Shown here one piece after another: positions 35,065 to 44,608 of a DNA stretch of 64,000 bases. Each line of letters opens with the position of its first letter. Position 1 is the stretch's first letter. Under the pieces are notes generated by a model. The model was not told where the DNA came from and searched no databases. It saw nothing but the letters and a program-made list of their open reading frames with translations. The position numbers and the translations under genes were made by a program. This DNA comes from Arthrobacter sp. FW306-07-I (GTDB lineage Bacteria; Actinomycetota; Actinomycetes; Actinomycetales; Micrococcaceae). Location: contig NZ_CP084550.1 in assembly GCF_021800405.1 (NCBI RefSeq), positions 2,232,001 through 2,296,000 of the forward strand, written 5' to 3'.

Positions 35065-37050
35065 GTGTCCCTAACCCGCACTGAACGACTCCTCAACCTG
35101 CTGATCGCGCTCCTCAACACCCGCTACGGGCTCCACCGCAGCGAGCTGCGCGACAAGGTTTACCACGACACCTCCGGCAATGACGTCGCATTCGGGCGCA
35201 TGTTTGAGCGGGACAAGAATGACCTGCGCGCGATGGGCTTTGATGTTGAGACACTGACGGACCTGGGTTGGAGCGAGGACGATCCCGCTACCACGCGGTA
35301 CCGGATCGGCAAGGAATCCAACCGGCTCCCTGATGTCGAGCTTGGGCCCGAGGAGTGGACCGTCCTCCTCCTGGCCTCCCAGCTTTGGGAGCGTGCCGCG
35401 TTGGGGACGGCAGCCCAAAGTGCACTGCGGAAGCTGCAGGCATCCGGGCAGCTGGCAGAGGTGGAGCTGCCCGCGGGGGTCCAGCCGCGGATCAAACCGG
35501 CGGGCCAGGCGTTCGATGACATCGTGGCAGCCATGCACGCCAAGCATCCGGTGGCCTTCACCTACCTGGCAGGCAGTACCGGCAAGGAGGAGGAACGGAT
35601 CGTTGAGCCATGGGGCCTGGGCAGCCGCTTTGGCCAGTGGTACCTCATGGGTTACGACCGGGCCCGGAAGGCCGCGCGGCAGTTCCGGCTTTCCCGCCTC
35701 ACCAGCGCCGTGACCACCCTGCCACGAGAGCAGTACGAACCGCCCGCCGACTTCAACATCCGCGCGGAGCTGGAACGCCTGCCTGAACTGCCGCTCCGCA
35801 CCGCCGTCGTGCATGTCCGGAAAGGGCACCTGCTGGCCCTTCGCCGCCGGGCGGTCCAGGAGGCTGCCCCGCAGGCGTCCGGCCGGCCCCGTGGGGGCTA
35901 TGACCAGCTGGTCCTGGAGTACCGCGACCCGGAAGTCCTGGCCGAGGAGCTGGCGTCCTACGGGCCGGACGCCCTGGCAGTGGAACCCGCCGTGCTCGTC
36001 GAGGCCGTACGCCGTCGGCTGCAGGCCGCGGCAGACTTCAGTGCCGCACCTGTCCCCGCCTACTCCTTCACCGATACCCGTGCACGGACTGCCCGGAAAG
36101 GGACCTCGGAGGACCAGCTCAAGCGGATGCTCCAACTGGTGCCGTTCCTGGTCCACAACCAAGGCCTCCACATCCAGGACGTCGCCCGCCACTTCGGCGT
36201 CACCCGCGAAGAGCTCGAGGCGGACCTCCGGATCCTCATTTGCTCCGGATTGCCCGAGGGCTATCCGGACGACCTGCTGGACATCCAGTGGGAAGACGAC
36301 CACGTCTTCATCACCCAGGACCTCGACCTGAAAAAGCCAGTCCGGTTTACCGTGGAGGAGGCCTGTGCCCTGCTGACCGGGCTGGAGACACTCAATGGCC
36401 TGCCGGACCTGCCCGGTGGCGGGGCCCTGGAATCGGTCACCCTGAAGCTTCTGGCAGCCGCAGGGGAGGAAGGACTCCGCGCTGCCTCCATCGCCGGACC
36501 GCAGGTTGCTCCCGAGGACGCCGAAACGCACGCCATAGTCCGCCACGCCATCGAGTCCCGTTCCCAGCTCCACCTCACGTACTTGTCACCGCAACGGGAC
36601 GCCGTGACGGAACGCGACGTTGACCCGCTCCGGCTGTACTCCCTTGACAACACCTGGTACCTCGAAGCCTGGTGCCACCTGGTGGACGGGCTGCGGAACT
36701 TCCGCCTGGACAGGGTAGAGGATGTGCACCCCAACGGGGCGCCCGCCAGCAAGGCGGGAGAACGGGAGAGCGGGGTCCCGGCCAAGCTGTTCACCCCGAA
36801 CGACGACGACACAATCGTCACGGTCCAGCTCACCCGGCAGGGGAGGGGGCTGGCCGAGGACTATTACGCGGAGCGGACAGCCGAGCTTCCCGACGGCGGC
36901 CTGGTGGCAGAGATCCGGTTTGGAAGCACGGCTTGGCTGCCGATGTTCGTGGCCCAACATGGTGGCGCGGTCCGCATCCTGGCACCCGCTGAGGTAGCCG
37001 ACGCGGCGCGGGACTGGCTGGCGGCAGCCCTGCACACTTACGCCGGATAG
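35065..37050 (+). CDS. pafBC: PafBC: fused PafB-PafC WYL transcriptional activator
   Basis: A 661-residue natural fusion of PafB and PafC, which are separate genes in mycobacteria. Each half has a winged HTH (LTRTERLLNLLIALLNTRYG at the start; RMLQLVPFLVHNQGLHIQDVA near residue 355) and a WYL-type domain. In mycobacteria PafBC activates RecA-independent DNA repair genes; the WYL domain is thought to sense a nucleic-acid ligand. The fused form is known from Arthrobacter. The GTG start has a TAACGT box 7 bases upstream (leaderless), so it has its own promoter after the terminator at 34987-35025. Confidence 0.95.
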   Translation: MSLTRTERLLNLLIALLNTRYGLHRSELRDKVYHDTSGNDVAFGRMFERDKNDLRAMGFDVETLTDLGWSEDDPATTRYRIGKESNRLPDVELGPEEWTVLLLASQLWERAALGTAAQSALRKLQASGQLAEVELPAGVQPRIKPAGQAFDDIVAAMHAKHPVAFTYLAGSTGKEEERIVEPWGLGSRFGQWYLMGYDRARKAARQFRLSRLTSAVTTLPREQYEPPADFNIRAELERLPELPLRTAVVHVRKGHLLALRRRAVQEAAPQASGRPRGGYDQLVLEYRDPEVLAEELASYGPDALAVEPAVLVEAVRRRLQAAADFSAAPVPAYSFTDTRARTARKGTSEDQLKRMLQLVPFLVHNQGLHIQDVARHFGVTREELEADLRILICSGLPEGYPDDLLDIQWEDDHVFITQDLDLKKPVRFTVEEACALLTGLETLNGLPDLPGGGALESVTLKLLAAAGEEGLRAASIAGPQVAPEDAETHAIVRHAIESRSQLHLTYLSPQRDAVTERDVDPLRLYSLDNTWYLEAWCHLVDGLRNFRLDRVEDVHPNGAPASKAGERESGVPAKLFTPNDDDTIVTVQLTRQGRGLAEDYYAERTAELPDGGLVAEIRFGSTAWLPMFVAQHGGAVRILAPAEVADAARDWLAAALHTYAG

Positions 37051-37060
37051 ACTCTTCACC

Positions 37061-37408
37061 ATGCCTTGGTGGTCCTGGATTCTTATATGGGTGGCGCTCG
37101 TCGCCGTAGCCCTGCTTTTCTATGTCCTGCTGGGCATCCGTCTGTTCCGGCAGTTCATGGCCATCATGAAGGACCTCAGCGCCGCAGGCGGCAAGTTGGG
37201 GCATCTGGGCCCCCTTGAGGTCCCGGACGAAACCGGTGATCCGTCACGCACCGTGCCGGGCTCTGCCGTTTTTGCCTCACCCGCTGTCATGCGACATGAT
37301 TACGAGGCATCCAAACTGGCACGGCGCGAAGAACGCCGGCGCAGGCGAGTGCAGCGCAAAAAGGACCGGGGCCAGCCGCAGGCGCTCGGCGATCTCGACT
37401 TCACATAG
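37061..37408 (+). CDS. Small membrane protein upstream of tatA
   Basis: A 115-residue protein with one hydrophobic helix at about residues 5-30 (ILIWVALVAVALLFYVLLG) and a basic C-terminal region (REERRRRRVQRKKDRG). It is conserved in position in related genomes, just before tatA, but its function is unknown. A TAGACT box lies 7 bases before the ATG, inside the end of pafBC, so it may have a leaderless promoter of its own. Confidence 0.75.
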   Translation: MPWWSWILIWVALVAVALLFYVLLGIRLFRQFMAIMKDLSAAGGKLGHLGPLEVPDETGDPSRTVPGSAVFASPAVMRHDYEASKLARREERRRRRVQRKKDRGQPQALGDLDFT

Positions 37409-37440
37409 AAGTAGGATGTAGTTAGAGGAAAGGATTTCCC

Positions 37441-37716
37441 GTGGGAAGACTCTTTGATGGCCCCTGGCCAATCGTAATCATCATCATTGTTGCTTTGCTT
37501 CTCTTCGCCGCCCCCAAGCTTCCGGCCATGGCCCGAAGCCTGGGCCAGTCCATGCGGATCATCAAGTCCGAGGTCAAGGAAATGAAGAACGACGGCAAAG
37601 CCGACTCCACCACCGATGCCTCAGGTCCGGTGGAAGGCACCATCGTGAACCACCCCAAGGCGAAGCCCGGTGAGCCGACTGACGGCACTGACGTTCCGCC
37701 GTCGACCCGCGCCTGA
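37441..37716 (+). CDS. tatA: Twin-arginine translocase subunit TatA
   Basis: A 91-residue TatA with the membrane helix WPIVIIIIVALLLFAAPKLP, the amphipathic helix LPAMARSLGQSMRIIKSEV and an acidic, Pro-rich tail. It forms the channel through which folded Tat substrates cross. Start is GTG with GAGGAAAGG upstream. tatC follows after 6 bases, so both are translated from one message. Confidence 0.95.
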   Translation: MGRLFDGPWPIVIIIIVALLLFAAPKLPAMARSLGQSMRIIKSEVKEMKNDGKADSTTDASGPVEGTIVNHPKAKPGEPTDGTDVPPSTRA

Positions 37717-37722
37717 CCTCCC

Positions 37723-38559
37723 GTGGCACTGTCGCGGGCCCGTAAAGCCAATCCCGAGGGGCGGATGTCCCTTTGGGAACACCTCAAGGAGCTGAAGAAC
37801 CGGCTGATTAAGTCGGCAATCGGCGTCGTCATTGGCGGCATTGGGGGCTGGATACTTTACGATCCGCTGCTGAAGGCCCTCGCGGAGCCGGTAAACCGTA
37901 TTTCGAATGAGACCGGCGGCCTTGCTGCCATCAACTTCGGAACCATCGCGTCGCCCTTTGACTTCAAGCTGCAGATGTCGCTCCTTATTGGGGCTGTCAT
38001 CTCCAGCCCCATCTGGATTTACCAGCTCTGGGCGTTCATCACGCCCGGGCTGACATCCAAGGAGCGGCGCTACACCCTGGGCTACATGGCCGCGGCCATC
38101 CCGCTGTTCCTCGCCGGAATCTGGGTAGGCTGGCTCGTGGTTCCCCAGGTGGTCCACGCGCTGACCCAGTTCACCCCTGAAGGTTCCTCCAGCGTCATCG
38201 ATGCCAGGACCTACATCGAATTCGTCACCCGCATGGTGCTGATGCTGGGCCTGGCCTTCCTGGTGCCCGTGGTGCTGGTCGGCGTCAACATGGCGGGCAT
38301 CGTGTCCGGCCACACCATCCTCAAAGCGTGGCGCATCACGGTGTTCCTGGTCTTTGTCCTGGCTGCGATCGCCGCGCCGGGTGCGGATGCGATATCGATG
38401 TTCATGCTCGCCGTCCCGCTGCTGGCGCTGTTCTTCGCAGCAATCGGCATCTGCATCATGAATGACAAGCGACGCGACCGCCGCCAGGCCCGGCAGGTCG
38501 AGGAGACCGAAGCCACCGCAGATATCGCCACCCCAAGCAGCGAACTCAAGAAGCTCTAG
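37723..38559 (+). CDS. tatC: Twin-arginine translocase subunit TatC
   Basis: A 278-residue protein with six membrane helices and the TatC element MSLWEHLKELKNRLIKSA, which binds the twin-arginine signal peptide. The loop YQLWAFITPGLTSKERR is also typical. It starts at GTG 6 bases after tatA. Likely clients in this window include secreted or Rieske proteins, although that is not shown. Confidence 0.96.
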   Translation: MALSRARKANPEGRMSLWEHLKELKNRLIKSAIGVVIGGIGGWILYDPLLKALAEPVNRISNETGGLAAINFGTIASPFDFKLQMSLLIGAVISSPIWIYQLWAFITPGLTSKERRYTLGYMAAAIPLFLAGIWVGWLVVPQVVHALTQFTPEGSSSVIDARTYIEFVTRMVLMLGLAFLVPVVLVGVNMAGIVSGHTILKAWRITVFLVFVLAAIAAPGADAISMFMLAVPLLALFFAAIGICIMNDKRRDRRQARQVEETEATADIATPSSELKKL

Positions 38560-38579
38560 GCTGCCGTTAGGCTTGGGGT

Positions 38580-41507
38580 ATGTCCTCCACCACCGGACCC
38601 TTCTCCACCGGCCCCGTCGATCCTGAAGAACTGTCTCCCGCCGAGCGCTACCGCGCAAGCGCCGAACGCAGGGCCTACGCCGCCACACCCCTGGGAGCCT
38701 TCAGCGGGACCCTGGATTTTGAGCTGGATGACTTCCAAAAGCAGGCGTGCCGTTCCCTGCAGGAGGGCAGGGGAGTCCTGGTGGCTGCCCCCACCGGTGC
38801 CGGCAAGACCATCGTGGGGGAGTTCGCCATCTACCTCGCCTTGCAGCGCGGGCTGAAGGCGTTCTACACCACGCCCATAAAGGCCCTCAGCAACCAGAAG
38901 TTCAGCGAACTCACCGAAAAGTACGGTGCCGACAACGTGGGCCTCCTGACCGGTGACACCAGCATCAACGGTGATGCCCAGGTGGTGGTCATGACCACAG
39001 AAGTCCTGCGGAACATGCTCTACGCTGAGTCGGCGACGCTGGACGACCTTGGCTACGTGGTCATGGATGAAGTCCACTACCTTGCCGACCGGTTCCGCGG
39101 TGCAGTCTGGGAGGAAGTCATCATCCACCTGCCCACCGAGGTGCAGGTCGCTTCGCTCAGTGCCACGGTCTCGAATGCCGAGGAATTCGGCGCCTGGCTG
39201 GACACCGTCCGCGGTGACACCGACATCATCGTTTCCGAACACCGGCCGGTACCGCTGTGGCAGCACGTCATGGTGGGCCGGCAAATCATGGACCTGTTCG
39301 CCGGGGAAACCACCTTTGACGAGATCGCCCCGCCCGTTGAGGAGGATGAGGACCGGCCAGCGGCCAAGCCCGGAAAATCTCCGGACAACGCCACGGGGCG
39401 CGGCTTCGACGTCAACCCGGACCTGCTGACAGTGGCGCAGAGCGAAACCCAGCAGAGTTTCCGAAGCCGCCCCGGGCCCGGGGGCCGCGGGCAGCGCGGC
39501 CGGCGCGGAAACGACCGCTTGGGCCGGGGCGGAGAGCCCAGGGGAGTGCGTCCGGCCAGCCGCCCGCAGGTCATCGCGAGCCTGGACCGGATGGACCTGC
39601 TGCCCGCCATCACCTTCATCTTTTCCCGCGCCGGCTGCGAGGCAGCAGTGGCGCAGTGTGTCGGTTCCGGACTGTGGCTCACCACCGAAAGGGAGCAGCG
39701 GATCATCGCCCAGCGGGTCGATGAGGCCGGGCAGGACATCCCGCCGGACGACCTCGACGTCCTGGGCTTCTGGACCTGGCGGGACGGCCTGGTCCGCGGT
39801 TTTGCCGCCCACCACGCAGGCATGCTGCCCACCTTCAAGGAGGTAGTGGAGAAGCTCTTCGCCGACGGGCTGGTGAAGGCTGTCTTCGCCACGGAAACCC
39901 TTGCCCTGGGCGTCAACATGCCGGCCCGTTCCGTGGTGCTGGAAAAGCTGGACAAGTTCAACGGCGAAGCCCACGTGGACATCACGGCAGGTGAATACAC
40001 CCAGCTGACCGGACGGGCGGGCCGCCGCGGGATCGACATTGAGGGCCACGCGGTGGTGCTCTGGCAGCCAGGAACGGACCCGACGGCGGTGGCGGGCCTG
40101 GCGTCCCGGCGCACCTATCCGCTGAACTCCAGTTTCCGGCCCACCTACAACATGAGCATCAATCTCCTGGCACAGTTTGGCCGGTCCCGGGCCCGAGAAA
40201 TCCTGGAATCCTCCTTTGCCCAGTTCCAGGCCGACCGTTCCGTGGTGGGCCTGGCCAGGCAGGTACGCAGCCGCGAGGAATCCCTGGCAGGCTACGCCAA
40301 GTCCATGACCTGCCACCTGGGCGACTTCACGGAGTATGCCCGGCTGCGCAGGGAACTATCCGACGCGGAGAGTGCCACCTCCCGGACCAAGTCACGGGTC
40401 CAGAAGTCACTCAGTGGCGACTCCCTTGCCCGTCTCCTGCCGGGGGACGTGGTCAATGTTCCCGGCGGACGCGCCCCTGGGCCCGCCGTCGTACTCAGCT
40501 CCGACCACGGCAGCCGCGAACCGCGGCCTGCCGTTCTTACGCTGGACAACCAGCTGCGACGAATCGGTACGGATGACCTGGAAGGTCCCATCGCCCCGGT
40601 GACCCGCATCCGGATCCCGAAGTCCTTCAATGCAAAGGTGCCCAAGTCACGACGCGATCTTGCGTCCTCCGTCCGGAACGCGCTGCGGGAAAACCGGCCG
40701 CCCGCTCCCGGCCAGAACCGCAACCACGATTTCGGCCGTGGCGCCGCCTTTCCCAACCATGAGAAGCGCATCGCGGCCCTGCGCCGGGCCTTGAAGGCAC
40801 ACCCCTGCCATGGATGCAGCGAACGGGAAGACCACGCGCGGTGGTCGGAGCGCTGGTGGAAGCTGCGGCGCGAAACGGACGGCCTGGTCCGCCAGATCCA
40901 GGGCCGCACCAACACCATCGCTAAAACCTTTGACCGGGTGTGCGACGTCCTTTTCGCCTATGGATATCTGGAGGACGCCGGCGATGGCCGCCTGAACATC
41001 AGCGCGGACGGCCAGCGGCTGCGCCGAATCTACGGCGAGAAGGACCTGCTGATCTCACAGTCGCTGCGGCTGGGCGCGTTCGATGACCTGGACGCCGCAG
41101 AAGTTGCTGCCCTGGCCAGCGTGTTGGTCTACCAGGCCAAACGCGAAGACCGGGGCCTGCGGCCGCGCATGCCCAGTGTCTCCCTGGAAACCTCTGTGGA
41201 CATCGTGGTCAGGGAATGGTCCGTCCTTGAAGACGTGGAAGAGGAGAACAAGCTTCCGCTGACGGGCGAGCCTGAACTGGGCCTGGTCTGGCCTCTCTAC
41301 AAGTGGGCCCGCGGCCGCCACCTGCAGGATGTCCTGAGCGGCACGGACCTTGCGGCCGGCGACTTTGTCCGCTGGGTCAAACAGGTGGTGGACCTCCTGG
41401 ACCAGCTGGCAAAAATTCCCGGCCTTGATCCGCGGCTGGCACGGCTTTGCGCCGAAGCCATCAACCTCATCCGCCGCGGCGTCGTGGCGTACTCGTCCGT
41501 TCTCTAG
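38580..41507 (+). CDS. helY: Ski2/HelY-like DEAD/DEAH-box RNA helicase
   Basis: A 975-residue superfamily 2 helicase. Motif I is APTGAGKTIVGEF near residue 76, motif II VVMDEVHYLADR near 161, and motif VI TGRAGRRGID near 478. A Gly/Arg-rich insert with several RG repeats occupies about residues 293-325, and a DSHCT-like domain forms the C-terminus. HelY-type proteins are thought to unwind structured RNA. A TAGGCT box lies 6 bases before the ATG (leaderless); the gene closes the proteasome-Tat block, as in many actinobacteria. Confidence 0.92.
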   Translation: MSSTTGPFSTGPVDPEELSPAERYRASAERRAYAATPLGAFSGTLDFELDDFQKQACRSLQEGRGVLVAAPTGAGKTIVGEFAIYLALQRGLKAFYTTPIKALSNQKFSELTEKYGADNVGLLTGDTSINGDAQVVVMTTEVLRNMLYAESATLDDLGYVVMDEVHYLADRFRGAVWEEVIIHLPTEVQVASLSATVSNAEEFGAWLDTVRGDTDIIVSEHRPVPLWQHVMVGRQIMDLFAGETTFDEIAPPVEEDEDRPAAKPGKSPDNATGRGFDVNPDLLTVAQSETQQSFRSRPGPGGRGQRGRRGNDRLGRGGEPRGVRPASRPQVIASLDRMDLLPAITFIFSRAGCEAAVAQCVGSGLWLTTEREQRIIAQRVDEAGQDIPPDDLDVLGFWTWRDGLVRGFAAHHAGMLPTFKEVVEKLFADGLVKAVFATETLALGVNMPARSVVLEKLDKFNGEAHVDITAGEYTQLTGRAGRRGIDIEGHAVVLWQPGTDPTAVAGLASRRTYPLNSSFRPTYNMSINLLAQFGRSRAREILESSFAQFQADRSVVGLARQVRSREESLAGYAKSMTCHLGDFTEYARLRRELSDAESATSRTKSRVQKSLSGDSLARLLPGDVVNVPGGRAPGPAVVLSSDHGSREPRPAVLTLDNQLRRIGTDDLEGPIAPVTRIRIPKSFNAKVPKSRRDLASSVRNALRENRPPAPGQNRNHDFGRGAAFPNHEKRIAALRRALKAHPCHGCSEREDHARWSERWWKLRRETDGLVRQIQGRTNTIAKTFDRVCDVLFAYGYLEDAGDGRLNISADGQRLRRIYGEKDLLISQSLRLGAFDDLDAAEVAALASVLVYQAKREDRGLRPRMPSVSLETSVDIVVREWSVLEDVEEENKLPLTGEPELGLVWPLYKWARGRHLQDVLSGTDLAAGDFVRWVKQVVDLLDQLAKIPGLDPRLARLCAEAINLIRRGVVAYSSVL

Positions 41508-41567
41508 TCCCGCTTTCACCCCTGCCGGCCGCTGCCGGCCTGCCCATACACAGGAGTCCTTTCCGCC

Positions 41568-43217
41568 ATGCCCAACCCTGAAGCCACGTCCCGTCCCACC
41601 CCGGTGCTGTACCGGAACGGGTCCGTCTACACCGCGGCGGACCCCTTCGCTACGGCCATGCTGGTGGACGGCGACACCGTTGCCTGGGTCGGTTCAGAGC
41701 AGGCGGCATCATCCATTGCCGACAGTTCCATGGAGGTCATCGACCTCCGCGGCGCCCTGGTGGCCCCCGGATTCATCGATTCCCACATGCACCTGACCGA
41801 AACCGGCATTGCCCTGGAATCACTGCAGCTGGGGTCCGTAGCCTCTGCCCGCGCCCTGCTGGACGCAGTTGCCGCCGCCGGCGGTGACGGGCCCGTGCTC
41901 GGCCACGGTTGGGACGAGACCACCTGGGCGGACTCCACCCTGCCCACCGCCGAGGAACTGGAGCGCGCAGCGGACGGTCGTCCGGTGTACCTCTCTCGGG
42001 TGGACGTGCATTCGGCGTTGGTTTCGACGTCGCTGGCACGGTCAGCGGACCTGCGCGGCAAGGACGGGTACGACGGCGGAGCCCGGGTAACGCGGGCGGC
42101 ACACGAAGCGGCACGACTGGCAACGCGCCAGCTGCCACAGGAGTCATTGAAGCGGCACCAGGAGCGTGCCCTGATGGAGGCGGCGGCCAACGGTTACGTT
42201 GCCGTGGCAGAGATGGGGGCGCCGCATATTGGCGGCGCCGATGATCTCAAGCTTGCTGCCGCTTGGAACGGTGGTGCGGACGGCGGTGCGCAGTTTCCCG
42301 AAGTATTGCCGTATTGGGGCGAGCTGGTTTCGTCCGAGGAGCAGGCCCGCGTTCTCGTTGGGCAGTTCGAAGGACGCATCCGCGGCCTTGCCGGTGACCT
42401 CAACATTGACGGTTCACTGGGTTCCCGCACTGCCGCGCTGCGGGCGGGCTACAGCGATGCGGCCCAGGAGCGCGGCGCACTGTACCTCAGCGTGGACCAG
42501 GCGGCAGCCCACCTTGCCGCGTGTTCCCTCGCCGGGATCCAGGGCGGGTTCCACGTGATCGGCGATGCCGGGCTTGACGCTGCCCTGGAAGCGCTGGACC
42601 TGGCGGCCAGGGAAGTGGGGGAGCAGCGGGTGCGTGCAGCCGGCCACCGGTTTGAGCATGTGGAGATGGCTGATGCGCCTGCCGTGGCCAAGCTGGCCCA
42701 CTACTCCGTGACGGTCAGCGCCCAGCCGGCCTTCGATGCAGCCTGGGGCGGCCCAGGCGGACTTTACGAGAGGCGGGTGGGGGAGCGCAGCCGGTCCATG
42801 AATCCGTTCGCCGCCTTCTACTCCGCAGGGGTCCCCGTTTGCTTTGGCAGTGACAGTCCCGTCACCCCCCTCCGTCCGTGGGCCAGCGTGCGCGCTTGCG
42901 TGGAACATCACAACAGCGCAGAGCGAATTTCTGCACGGGCGGCGTTCCTGGGTCATACCCGCGCCGGCTGGAGGGCTGCCCGGCACGCAAACCCCATGGC
43001 TGGGCAGCTGGTTCCCGGAGCTCCTGCCAGTTTTGCCGTCTGGGAGGTGGAGGAACTGATGGTCCAGGTGGCCGACGGACGGGTGCAGTCATGGAGCACA
43101 GATCCGCGCGCCCGGACCCCCCTGCTGCCGGCCCTGGACACGGGCTCGGACCCGGTATGCCTGCAGACCGTCAAAAACGGCGCCGAACTGTTCGCCAGCC
43201 CGGCACTGCGTTCCTGA
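41568..43217 (+). CDS. YtcJ-like amidohydrolase
   Basis: A 549-residue metal-dependent hydrolase of the amidohydrolase superfamily, amidohydrolase 3 (YtcJ/LAF3-like) branch. The first metal motif is PGFIDSHMHLTE near residue 66, a conserved NIDGSLGSRTAALR follows near 283, the second His is in FHVIGDAGLDAAL, and the Asp is in FGSDSPVTPL. The substrate is unknown. CAGGAG lies 11 bases before the ATG. Confidence 0.9.
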   Translation: MPNPEATSRPTPVLYRNGSVYTAADPFATAMLVDGDTVAWVGSEQAASSIADSSMEVIDLRGALVAPGFIDSHMHLTETGIALESLQLGSVASARALLDAVAAAGGDGPVLGHGWDETTWADSTLPTAEELERAADGRPVYLSRVDVHSALVSTSLARSADLRGKDGYDGGARVTRAAHEAARLATRQLPQESLKRHQERALMEAAANGYVAVAEMGAPHIGGADDLKLAAAWNGGADGGAQFPEVLPYWGELVSSEEQARVLVGQFEGRIRGLAGDLNIDGSLGSRTAALRAGYSDAAQERGALYLSVDQAAAHLAACSLAGIQGGFHVIGDAGLDAALEALDLAAREVGEQRVRAAGHRFEHVEMADAPAVAKLAHYSVTVSAQPAFDAAWGGPGGLYERRVGERSRSMNPFAAFYSAGVPVCFGSDSPVTPLRPWASVRACVEHHNSAERISARAAFLGHTRAGWRAARHANPMAGQLVPGAPASFAVWEVEELMVQVADGRVQSWSTDPRARTPLLPALDTGSDPVCLQTVKNGAELFASPALRS

Positions 43218-43241
43218 CCCGGGAACCGTCCGCCCTATAAT
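43211..43241 (+). promoter_or_regulatory. Putative promoter of the polyprenol-mannose synthase gene
   Basis: A perfect TATAAT (43236-43241) lies about 70 bases before the ppm start. The -35 region is weak: CTGACC (43214-43219) at 16 bases or TTCCTG (43211-43216) at 19 bases. It overlaps the end of the amidohydrolase gene. Confidence 0.4.
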
Positions 43242-43312
43242 GGGGAGTTGCGCCCGGCGCCGGCAAGGCCGGTATCAGGTGCACCGACCACTTCCACCAG
43301 GAAAGGCCCTTT

Positions 43313-44056
43313 GTGCGCGTCCTTACGATCATTCCCACCTACAACGAACTGGAATCGCTGCCCAAGACGCTCCAGCGCCTTCGGAAGGCTGTTCCGGCGT
43401 CGGACGTGTTGGTGGTTGATGACAACAGCCCTGACGGCACCGGGCAACTTGCCGACGGCTTCGCCGCCGAGGATTCCCAGGTCCATGTCCTGCACCGCAA
43501 AGGCAAGGAAGGCCTGGGCGCGGCCTACATTGCCGGCTTCAAGTGGGGGCTGGAGGCCGGGTACGACGTCCTGGTTGAAATGGACGCAGACGGTTCCCAC
43601 CAGCCCGAACAGCTTCCCCAACTGATTGAAGCGGTGGACCAGGGCGCAGACCTGGCCATGGGCTCGCGCTGGGTTCCCGGCGGCAGCGTGGTGAACTGGC
43701 CCCTGTATCGCCAGGCGATCTCGCGAGTGGGCAGCACCTATGCCCGCCTGATGCTCGGCCTGCCGATCAAGGATGTGACCGGAGGCTTCCGGGCATTCCG
43801 CAGGACGACCCTGGAGAAGCTCAACCTGGACCAGGTGGACTCGGTGGGCTATGGCTTCCAGGTGGACCTGGCCTGGCGCGTGGCGAAGCTGGGCCTGCGC
43901 ATCGAGGAACGCCCCATCACCTTCGTTGAACGCGAGCTGGGTGCATCGAAAATGAGCGGCAACATCGTCGTCGAAGCCATGATCAATGTCACCAGGTGGG
44001 GTTTGGCTGCCCGATGGAACACCCTGGCAGGCAAGCTGAAGAACAAGCAGGCCTGA
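43313..44056 (+). CDS. ppm1: Polyprenol-phosphate-mannose synthase (Ppm1/DPM1-type)
   Basis: A 247-residue GT2 enzyme. It begins [20 protein letters not shown], has the [12 protein letters not shown] loop and the donor-site [14 protein letters not shown]. It transfers mannose from GDP-mannose to polyprenyl phosphate on the cytoplasmic face, supplying donors for lipomannan and protein mannosylation. No N-terminal acyltransferase domain is fused, unlike mycobacterial Ppm1. It begins at GTG with AGGAAAGG upstream. Confidence 0.92.
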   Translation: MRVLTIIPTYNELESLPKTLQRLRKAVPASDVLVVDDNSPDGTGQLADGFAAEDSQVHVLHRKGKEGLGAAYIAGFKWGLEAGYDVLVEMDADGSHQPEQLPQLIEAVDQGADLAMGSRWVPGGSVVNWPLYRQAISRVGSTYARLMLGLPIKDVTGGFRAFRRTTLEKLNLDQVDSVGYGFQVDLAWRVAKLGLRIEERPITFVERELGASKMSGNIVVEAMINVTRWGLAARWNTLAGKLKNKQA

Positions 44057-44106
44057 TTCTGCTGGCGGGCTAAACCCCTGCAGGGGACGGAATACGCGAA
44101 AAAAAG

Positions 44107-44140
44107 GGGGCGGCCCCGCACCAAAGTGCGGGGCCGCCCC
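44107..44140. terminator. Bidirectional terminator between ppm1 and rbpA
   Basis: A perfect 14-base G+C-rich stem with a 6-base loop is flanked by seven T on the right and a run of A on the left, so it can stop transcription of both converging genes. Confidence 0.92.
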
Positions 44141-44158
44141 ATTTTTTTGCGGCTGGCC

Positions 44159-44506
44159 TTAGGCCGAGCGGCGCTCTCCGCGGCGTTCGCGAAGGATGGT
44201 CAGGCGGTCCTCGAGGATCTGTTCGAGTTCAGGCAGGGAACGTCGTTCCAGCAGCATGTCCCAGTGGGTGCGCACTGCCTTGTCGTTGCTGGTGTCCGGC
44301 TTTTCGCCGTCGACCAGGAGCGCTTCCTTGCCGGTCTTGGAGACCCACACCGGAGGAATTTCCGCCTCGGAGGAGAACGTGACGAAGACCTGCTCGCCAT
44401 CCGCGCAACGGTATTCAACCCGCTGGCGCGGAGCCGGCTCAACTCCGGACTCGGTCTCCATGCTCTGCGCACCAAGGCGCATGCCCCGCAGGCTGCGATC
44501 GCTCAT
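44159..44506 (-). CDS. rbpA: RNA polymerase-binding protein RbpA
   Basis: A 115-residue RbpA. The core EYRCADGEQVFVTFSSEAE is followed by the sigma-interaction part THWDMLLERRSLPELEQIL. It binds RNA polymerase with the housekeeping sigma factor, stabilises open complexes and lowers rifampicin sensitivity. Only one Cys (Cys34) is seen, so the zinc site described for the Streptomyces protein is not preserved. AGAGGGAG lies 5 bases before the ATG. Two promoter-like signals lie upstream, one of them of the oxidative-stress type. Confidence 0.96.
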   Translation of the reverse strand: MSDRSLRGMRLGAQSMETESGVEPAPRQRVEYRCADGEQVFVTFSSEAEIPPVWVSKTGKEALLVDGEKPDTSNDKAVRTHWDMLLERRSLPELEQILEDRLTILRERRGERRSA

Positions 44507-44608
44507 GTTTTCTCCCTCTGGTCGGTTCGCGGATTAGATCTCCGCGCTAGCCGGTGGCGCCGTAGCACCGCCGGACTACTGTGTGCACTGTGCTGCATCA
44601 TAGGATTC

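Noticed and set aside
35071..36573. 500-codon minus-strand frame opposite pafBC
   Set aside because: Shadow of the PafBC coding frame; Gly/Gln/His-rich composition typical of antisense translations.
38556..40316. 586-codon minus-strand frame opposite the helY start
   Set aside because: Antisense of a clear helicase with intact motifs; no ribosome binding site or known domain.
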